From: Ceratothoa steindachneri | Taxonomy: Eukaryota > Arthropoda > Malacostraca > Isopoda > Cymothoidae | Direction of reading: 5' to 3' | DNA: 64,000 nucleotides | Assembly: GCA_963969495.1 (NCBI GenBank) | Contig: OZ018329.1 | Location: 73,601,912-73,665,911 of the forward strand | The notes under the pieces: generated by a model | What the model saw: the letters and a program-made list of their open reading frames with translations, nothing else | Databases searched by the model: none | Told to the model about the DNA's origin: nothing | Program-made: the position numbers and the translations under genes | Shown here: one piece after another, positions 57,302 through 64,000 of the stretch | How positions within the stretch are numbered: the first letter of the stretch is position 1 | Layout: the number at the start of each line of letters is the position of its first letter

Positions 57302-58131
57302 CTTGCTGGTCCATCTGGTCTTGGAGCGTCATCACCTCTTCCACCTTCGGATCAGTCTGCTGCGACATCACCTCTTCCACCTTTGGTTCAGTCTGCTGCG
57401 TCACCACCTCTTCCACCTTCTGGTGATTCTCCTGCAATACCATCTTCTGTCCCAGCTTCTCCTGCTTCATCTTATGGACCAACTGCTGCTTCTCCTGGTC
57501 TTTCTCCTGGGCCAACTTGTTTTGCTCCTTCTCCTGTCCCAGCTTCTCATGGCCCGTTCCCTGCCTCATCGTTTTCTGAGCAATGTTTTACTCAACGGAC
57601 CTCAAGGATTGTTGATGATGTGACTCCAGAATCCAACAGGCCCTTCCCCATGGTACCTCCAAGACCAGCTGCAAGTGTAAGGAAGAGCGTGTGTGCCTGC
57701 ATCCTGACTGGGGATGATGGTGCGATCGCAGAACTCTGAGAGGAGGAGGTGAAGAGGAAGAGGAAAGGAAAAAAGAAGACCAGTACCGGTTCGAGAAGGA
57801 GACCAAGATAGAGGAAGGTTGTTCATCAGAGCTCATATGAGGACGAGGAACCGCTAGCGGTTGTGCCAGTGGATGATTCATCAAAGTATTCTGATAAAAT
57901 GGAGGGGGGTGCGATGAGCCACCTTCAGTTTTTGTTAAGAGGGAGCCTGTAGAAGGTGATTTTGTTTTGGTTGAGTTGTCGTTGGAGGAGGGAAGGAATG
58001 TGGGAGAGAAAGTGAACTATCTCGCCAAGGTGCTGGGTGTTGGAGATGAGTTGCGTGTGTCCTATCTCAGGTTGAGTGGGAAGGTTGGAGTGAATGATAC
58101 CTTCTATTTTCCCGAAATGGAAGAACTTTGA
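57302..58131 (+). pseudogene. pogo-type DDE transposase, C-terminal part
   Basis: The plus frame 57302-57739 is Pro/Ser-rich and then reads DDVTPESNRPFPMVPPRPAA with SVRKSVCACILTGD. This parallels the ..PE..RPFPKA.PRK...R.....ILT.TP motif after the catalytic domain in pogo/jerky-like transposases. A basic stretch (EEEVKRKRKGKKKT) follows. After a frame change near 57930 it continues EPVEGDFVLVELSLEEGRNV with NYLAKVLGVGDELRVSYLRL and DTFYFPEMEEL to a TGA at 58129-58131. That matches the small C-terminal domain (GDFVLV...YVG.V.....VS.LR....F.FP) often found in these proteins. The catalytic domain is missing. Confidence 0.7.
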
Positions 58132-58239
58132 GAAGGGGGTAGAGCTAGTGTGTTGGGGGTTCGTTGTGAACCAGTGAGGGGACATACCAAAAAGTAGGCC
58201 AATATTGTTAAATTTCCTTTTACTTTCCTGAGGTACAAT

Positions 58240-58545
58240 ATAAGATAGTTTATTGTGGGGAGGGGGAAGGAGGTTGCTAAATTTGTAAATATTGTCTTTC
58301 ATATTTTTTGCATAGGTATCTAGCCTATATGACCTTTTTGGGCCCATCACAGTTTCAGTTCTAAATGTGAGTGAACCATCTGGCGTTGCACAATAGTACA
58401 ATCCTGTCTCGTCTGCATTATAGATATCATTAGAAGAGTATTGTTCTAGAAGTTTGGGTAGTGTTGAAAACTTCCAATCTTTAGCTAGATGCAAATCCGC
58501 ACTGGCTTTCTCTCCTTCTCTCCATGATCTCTCTTTTATCATATT
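58240..58545 (-). pseudogene. tigger/pogo-type DDE transposase, start of catalytic domain
   Basis: The minus strand reads MIKERSWREGEKASADLHLA, KDWKFSTLPKLLEQYSSNDI and IYNADETGLYYCATPDGSLT, then FRTETVMGPK. The NADETGLYY block carries the first catalytic Asp of tigger/pogo transposases. After about 58300 the resemblance fades (AKNMKDNIYKF). It converges on the plus-strand C-terminal fragment at 57302-58131, so the two pieces cannot belong to one unrearranged copy. Confidence 0.8.
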
Positions 58546-58722
58546 TGATTGCGAGATTTAAATATTGAAAACCACAGATCAGTTGCTTGGAACTCTGGAT
58601 ATCCCAGCTCTGTTGCAAAAACTTTGGGCTTTTCTTTAAGAATTTCACCGTTAAGCCTTACTCTCTCTTGATAATCATTTCAAACCATTATATGGGGGGA
58701 GGAAGGGCACCCCTTTTAGCGC

Positions 58723-59235
58723 TGTCACCAGGTTTATAGGTGGCCTTTTTATACGTGAATTGGGATCAGTGTATGGATACGAAATAGGGTGGTAAAAGGT
58801 GGTTTACCTAATAGGGAAGTGGTGGTAACAGTTACCTGGTCAGTGGGAGCTTGGTCGTTAGTCACAATGGTGAGTATATTTAATAGTCCTCGTTGCTATT
58901 GAACACAAAGAGTGGTAAGACCCTTGGCAACTGGGCTTTCTTTATACCTGCGTCGAATTGTTTCTGACAACTTAAATAATTCTTCACGAGGGTTATGGTT
59001 TAAGCTGGGCTTACCGAAGATTTCCCGGTAATCGGGGTAAAGAAGAACATCGAAAAGAACGTAGGAAATAAATATAATTTTATTCTTACCCTGGCTTATT
59101 AAAGGGGCAAGCGGCACGTCACGAGTACTTTGCAGTCAATAAGTAGGCTTTCTATTCTATTCGAAATATTGAATTTAAACGCGACAAGTCTTGGACAAAT
59201 TCAGCGGGTTGAGTAACGCTACTAAGGGAGTAAAC
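58723..59235 (-). repeat. probable LTR, left (3' LTR of the minus-strand gypsy)
   Basis: Aligns by eye with 63522-64000 over its length with moderate divergence and small indels. The divergence between the two copies indicates an old insertion. The right boundary is set where similarity would end, near CGCTACTAAGGG, because the other copy is cut by the window edge. Confidence 0.68.
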
Positions 59236-60653
59236 GTCAAGGGAAGGGCACATTCATTTTTTTAAACTTTATACTACGTTAGATTATTATTCCTGCCAAA
59301 ATCATAATAACTTACGGCGCCGTTTTTGAGATGCAGGGGGTTCTTTCAGAACCCCCTCCCCCTTGAAACCTGATATCATATAAATAGCTATAGAATTACT
59401 AAATATTAAGCATTCGAACTCAATTTACGACCAAAAAATGCCTTGGAAATTTAGTTCCTTCTATATTCGAATGATGCTAAGATATATAAACAAGTTCTTA
59501 GGCGCCGTTTGTTTTGTTTTTTAGCAAATATTTAAAATCGCATAGTTTTGCGTTTTGTTCACAAATTAACTTTAAAAATTTACGGAGAATTTCCACGAAT
59601 GTATAAAATTTTGCATTATCATAATTTTCACTATGTTCTAGTCATGTTGCTAAAATAAAATATATACTATAAAAAGTGCATAAAATTTGCAATAAAATAA
59701 TATAAAATTCAATGGTGTAGTTTTTTTTCACAAATTAACTTTAAATATTTATATAAAAATTTCCACGAATGTATACAATTTTGCATTATCTTAATTTTCA
59801 CTATGTTCTAGTCATTGTGCTAAAAAAATAATTATACCATAAAAAAGTGCATAACATTTGCAATTATATGATATACAAAACCAAAATATGCGAATTTTGA
59901 ACGAAAGAATTAGAAAAGAGACTAATGAAAATATGTGGCATCCCCTTAACCAATACTGATTCTCTTTCTCTGACTCTGGTTGTCATTCTGACTTTCTGTG
60001 ACTCTCGAAATAATAAATGTCTCACTATTTATGTATTCGTTGCTTAAGGGGCGTGACTTAGACTTGTCCGTGGGGATGGACCTCAATGGTTTGGTTCGTC
60101 AAGTTCCACCCCTGGAGCGGAGCTACCATCAGCTGTGTGTGTAAGATATACCTACATATTTCCAATAGTTTTATCTTTATTATAGGAATCACTTGTTACA
60201 GATCTGTGCCAAAATTTCTATCGCTCAAAGTCTATATTTTCTCAGCTGCTTTGTTGCCCTCCATTTTCTGATAAATCTTATATAACACGAGCACCACAGA
60301 ACTCCCCTGCCATAATAGAGTTGTTGAGAAAATAGCACAGAACAAATACATAGGTAGATACATATCAAATACATATTTTTTGTACACCTAAAATCTGACA
60401 GCATTTTAGCATACGCATAAGGCATCAACACTTACATAACTGTATACACCTGTACTAAAAGAACGGGCTATACATTATGCCATGTTCTGCCATATAATAC
60501 AATAATATAAAATTTAATAAATTGATATATAATTGACTTCACAATTTGGTCCCATCCTTTTTAGATTGCTATACAAATGTTATAATTACGACAATGTACA
60601 AATACATAATATGGCACGCAAGAAGAGTATAGAGCAGCGATGCGTGTTTATAT
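59236..60653. other. non-coding interior with AT-rich tandem repeat
   Basis: Contains the two-unit repeat at 59561-59890 and no recognisable coding sequence. It may be an extra insertion in the gypsy or its untranslated 3' part. Confidence 0.45.
59561..59890. repeat. two-unit tandem repeat of about 169 bp
   Basis: ACAAATTAACTTTAAA at 59561 and 59730 begins two units. They also share TTTCCACGAATGTATA and CACTATGTTCTAGTCAT, followed by AAAAAGTGCATAA. Units are AT-rich and moderately diverged. Confidence 0.82.
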
Positions 60654-61966
60654 TTATGCCTCTTTCTCTTTCATAAAATGTGCCGCTACAATAATGTCTA
60701 CAAAAGGATTCAGAAATATATGAATTGCTGATTCTTGGCAAACGTGACTCGTCTCCCAGAGCGCGTGAAAACGTCTGGTTAGACGTAAAATCTTGACGGT
60801 ACCTGTAGAGGTGTTCCGTCGACTTCCCGATGCATTATTGTATTCCGTGCCATGCACTTCACGAGGTAAAGTGCCACTGATCCTCCTTATGTTCTCTGTC
60901 TGATTCCATGGGCGTTGCTGATCACCCAGTACGTTATCATAATGCAAGGGATGTACATATTTCCGTCGGTTTCTGTCTGTCCACTGTCTCCTTTTCTGTC
61001 AAGGAATTCTAATTGTGTAAACTTTGCTGTCGCGCTCGATCGCCGACAAAAGGCCAGCATATGGCGCTTCTAGTGGTTTGCGAACGCGGTCTATTCGGAC
61101 TCACAAATGATTGCTTCACGAAGATTTTGTGGCGCAAAAGGCTTGAGCACTGAGTGCAGGTGTCCTAGGGATGCCTGCGTGAAATCGACTTGTGCCATGG
61201 TTGATGCCAATTCTTTAATAAATTCAGAGTCGGTCTTCGATGACGAAAACGATGACGAAACCAAGGGTTTCGGGCATAAAAGTGTGGTTCCCGTGACTGC
61301 CGTGAAAGGTGTAAATTCCGAGTCATTGGGCAAAGAGCGAATGCCCAAAAGGATAATTGGAAGTACCATCAGCCAGCCTAATAGACAGGCCATTATGAAG
61401 CACTTCAAAGTCCCGTGTGCCCTTTCAACCATTCCGTTCGTGGACGGGCGGTAAGCCGTGGTGCGGAGACGGTGAAAACCAACGAGTGCGGACAGTTCTT
61501 TGAATAGCTTGGATTAGAATTGGGCGCCTCTCTCAGTCACTACGTAAAGCGGGACTCCAACTCTGGAAATCCACACGTCTAGGAAAGCTAACGCAACCTT
61601 TGCGGCACTTATGTCCAGTATCGGTAGCACTTCGATCTATCTCGTCGCTCGGTCGATGCACGATAGTAAATACCGGTTATGTGAGGGATAGGATTGCCCA
61701 AGCAGTGTACTCGGTGGGAGTGGTCCAACTATATCGAGATGCACTGTTTCAAACCTCGAAGATGAAATATCAATGGGCAGGGTCGGGGATTTCGTAGCGC
61801 GACTAATCTTTGATGATTGACATGAGAGGCATTCCCTTGTGCAGGAGCGAATATCCCTGTCCATATTGGGCCAGAAATATCGAGATTTGATATTACGAAG
61901 TGAAGCCTTGACTCTTGAGTGTGACAGATTATGTAACTTATTGAAGATAGTACTTTTGCACGCCAT
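60654..61966 (-). pseudogene. gypsy integrase and pol C-terminus (degraded)
   Basis: The minus frame 61966-61637 gives the finger and start of the core: KLHNLSHSRVKASLRNIKSR, SCTRECLSCQSSKISRATKS and ETVHLDIVGPLPPST with the first Asp. The middle of the core (61440-61630) is decayed. ERAHGTLKCFIMACLLGW and LPIILLGIRSLPNDSEFTPF (61432-61091) are the last catalytic block region and the following helix. RVRKPLEAPYAGLLSAIERD (about 61065) is the C-terminal domain. A further frame to 60654 ends the polyprotein without recognised motifs. Confidence 0.84.
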
Positions 61967-62179
61967 ATAGACAAACGGCCGTGTGTATCTTGTTGTTACT
62001 TGACACTATAGTTGAGCTTCCTCTGGAAAAGGGAAAGATTTTAATCGTGAGTGAAATTCCTTCGTTTCTTCTTCATCAAAAGAGTCAATTTGGACACAAA
62101 TTGACGTTACTTTAAAGGCAACTAGCGACTACGTTGTCCTGACCACGCACGTAGGCGATATCGCTGATGTATTCCAAAA

Positions 62180-63480
62180 TGGCTGTCCAATGGCGTTGCT
62201 GCCTCTCTGTTTTTGCACTTAATGGCAATGGAAAAGCCGATACTAATGGCTTGTGATTAGTTCACAAAATAACATGGCGACATTCAATAGGGTGACTGAA
62301 GTGGATAACAGCAAGATACGCTGCTAGGAGCTCTCTGTCGTAGGTGGAGTATGTTAGCTGCGTCTGGCTTAGCTTGCTCGAAAGAATGTAACCGGTCGTG
62401 GCGCTCCTAGAAACCAAACGGCGTTGTTACTGCAGTCTTCTCTATGTCCACCTGGTTCGTAGGAATTTGATGGTAAGCACAAATCAAATCCAACCTTGAA
62501 AATATACTTTGGCCATGGAGGTAGTTCGTAACACTTTGAATTTACAGTATCGGATTGGGCGCTCAGAAATCACCGACCATCCTGTACTTACCGGGCGACT
62601 TATTTGGTACCATGTGAATCGGCGAAGCCCATGGCGATTTTGACGGGTTTACGACTCCCTTCTTCAATAGTGTTTTGAAAGTCACTTTGGCAACCTGAAA
62701 CTTCTCTATTGAAAGAGCCCTCGGCCGTGCGAATGTCGGTGGAACACTATCTATTTCAATTATATGTATCAATGAGTTTGGCAATTACAGGGAGTGATAA
62801 GCGGGCGCGGAACTGTAAAGGGCCTCATATTTCTTTAATATGGCTCTGAAATGGGGCGGTAAGTACTGTAGGTCATTGATAATTAAAGCTACCCCATGCT
62901 CTCTTGATAATTTCACTTATGATACGAGTTTAGTTTGTTCGTCGATGAGTATGCCGCGTGCACAATCCACTAAAAGATTCAAATGTCTTAGAAAGTCAAT
63001 TCCTAATAACGGTGAAGTGGTATCCGCGACCACAAAAGACTATCTAAATGATCGGCGAAGATTAAGGATAACTATATCCGTGAACCTCGCAGTGCACTTT
63101 TATTTTACCGCCCTTAGCCGTTGTAATATTTATATTGGACTCGCGCAATTCACCCGAATTCACCGATTTAGCCGGAATTATTGATACACTCGTCCCCGTA
63201 TCAATTAAAAGCCTACATTTATTATTATACACTTTAGCGGCAACGGTGAAAACAGATGTCATACTAGCGGCCGCGCTTGCAATGGCATGCCAAGCTAGTT
63301 TTCCACCGAGGCTGGCGAAGATAGCCTGGAGGAAGGTTGAATCTGCCCTTGTTCATTAAAGATGGGTGGTTTGATGATGATAGCGTTTACGAACTTGGTC
63401 TCACCTTGCCCTGCCTGACGTTGGCTTGATGCGTCCATTTCCTCGACATCTTCACTGTCTGGCCGAAACGAAAGGTTCAC
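62180..63480 (-). pseudogene. gypsy gag end, protease, RT and RNase H (degraded, RT deletion)
   Basis: From 63480 the minus strand reads NLSFRPDSEDVEEMDASSQR, a probable gag end. Protease follows at 63262-63062 with CRLLIDTGTSVSIIP (D-T-G). RT starts at 62784-62563: PRALSIEKFQVAKVTFKTLL, KKGVVNPSKSPWASPIHMVP and NKSPGKYRMVGDF. RT continues FSRLDLICAYHQI and TAVTTPFG (about 62480-62420). It then goes straight to the LTYSTYDRELLAAYLAVIHF region, so the YxDD active-site segment is deleted. RNase H text HVILWTNHKPLVSAF (about 62270; the usual Asp of TDHKPL is Asn) and ILEYISDIAYVRGQDN (about 62170) follows. Confidence 0.85.
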
Positions 63481-63521
63481 CTGTTTATAGGTGAAGAATG
63501 AAGGTCACCAATTTATAGGGG

Positions 63522-64000
63522 TGTCGCCAGGTTTATAGGTAACCTGTTTATACGTGAATACGGATCGTTTATGGATGATGAAAAGGGATGGTAAAAGGTG
63601 GTTTACCTAATAGGGAAATGGAGGTAAAGTTACCCGGTTAGTGGGAGTTTGGTCGTTAGTCGCAATAGAAAGTATATTAAGTAGTCCTCGTTGCGATTGC
63701 GCATGACAGGTGGTGAGGACCTTTGACGTCGAATTGTTTCTGACTCCTTAATAATTCTTCACGAGGGTTATGATTAAGGCTAGGCTTACCGAAGGCTTCC
63801 CGATAATCAGGGAAAAGAAGAACTTCGAAAGAAGCGTAGGAAAAATTTAATTTTTACTTACACTGGCCTATTAAAGGAGCAAGCGGCACGTCACGAGTAA
63901 TTTGCAGTCAATAAGTAGGCTTTCTATTCAACGTAAAATATTTGGTTCAAAGTCGACAGGACTTAGACGAATTCAACGGGTTCCGTAACGCTACCAAGGG
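63522..64000 (-). repeat. probable LTR, right (5' LTR of the minus-strand gypsy), cut by the window edge
   Basis: Begins TGTCGCCAGG at 63522, parallel to TGTCACCAGG at 58723, and continues in step with that copy to the window end. Internally adjacent sequence contains GGTCACCAA (63504-63512), which in element orientation reads TTGGTGACC, a plausible primer-binding site. Confidence 0.68.

Larger units (their letters stand above)
58723..64000 (-). mobile_element. minus-strand Ty3/gypsy retrotransposon with paired long repeats (probable LTRs)
   Basis: Related direct repeats lie at 58723-about 59235 and 63522-64000 (the second cut by the window edge). Both start TGTC(A/G)CCAGGTTTATAGG and share long stretches such as AAGCGGCACGTCACGAGTA and CAGTCAATAAGTAGGCTTTC. 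Between them minus-strand pol remnants run from 63480 to about 60654. Just inside the right repeat, the minus strand shows TTGGTGACCT about 10 bp from the repeat end, which resembles a gypsy primer-binding site. Gag is nearly absent. The 1.4 kb between 59236 and 60653 is non-coding. Confidence 0.7.

Noticed and set aside
61107..61454. Plus-strand 115-residue frame
   Set aside because: It is the complement of the gypsy integrase region, whose minus frame carries the recognisable motifs.

Overview
The window is a piece of a eukaryotic, almost certainly arthropod, nuclear genome. One recognisable host gene is threaded through dense transposon debris. Protein-level resemblances and the many long (TA)n tracts fit a crustacean, possibly a decapod, but that placement is inference. 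No rRNA, tRNA, CRISPR array or bacterial-type operon was seen.

Host gene: four + strand exons (7439-7765, 8447-8627, 17920-about 18211, 22098-22161) encode the C-terminal part of CNOT1, the scaffold of the CCR4-NOT deadenylase complex. The gene enters from the left edge and ends at 22161. A candidate poly(A) signal lies at 23112. Its introns are packed with transposons.

Left part (1-17.1 kb): an AT-rich tandem repeat is followed by a minus-strand hAT element (1001-6590) with recognisable ends and a near-perfect 8-bp target duplication. Two LINE fragments are nested in it, one with a perfect 12-bp duplication. Intron 2 of CNOT1 holds a broken ZMYM1-type hAT, a 485-bp perfect palindrome (two 240-bp arms), a decayed mariner-like transposase, a minus-strand LINE remnant and a full-length but inactive mariner (15826-17103).

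Middle (18.9-43.8 kb): a divergent LINE copy sits in the last CNOT1 intron. Downstream of the gene come four copies (A-D) of one RNase H-bearing LINE family, head to tail, each starting directly after the A-tail of the previous one. Every copy is broken by stops, frameshifts or template-jump rearrangements. Together they show the layout of the family: ORF1 with three CCHC knuckles, and ORF2 with endonuclease, reverse transcriptase (YVDD), RNase H and a terminal Cys/His motif. They share a 3' end with a palindromic hairpin.

Right part (43.8-64 kb): this holds two further LINE relics (one minus-strand with nested tandem duplications), two Ty3/gypsy remnants in opposite orientation, a Penelope-like end with a candidate hammerhead ribozyme, two converging pogo/tigger-type fragments, and a minus-strand gypsy flanked by a pair of related long repeats that look like LTRs. 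All of it appears inactive. Alignments were judged by eye; most element boundaries are approximate.
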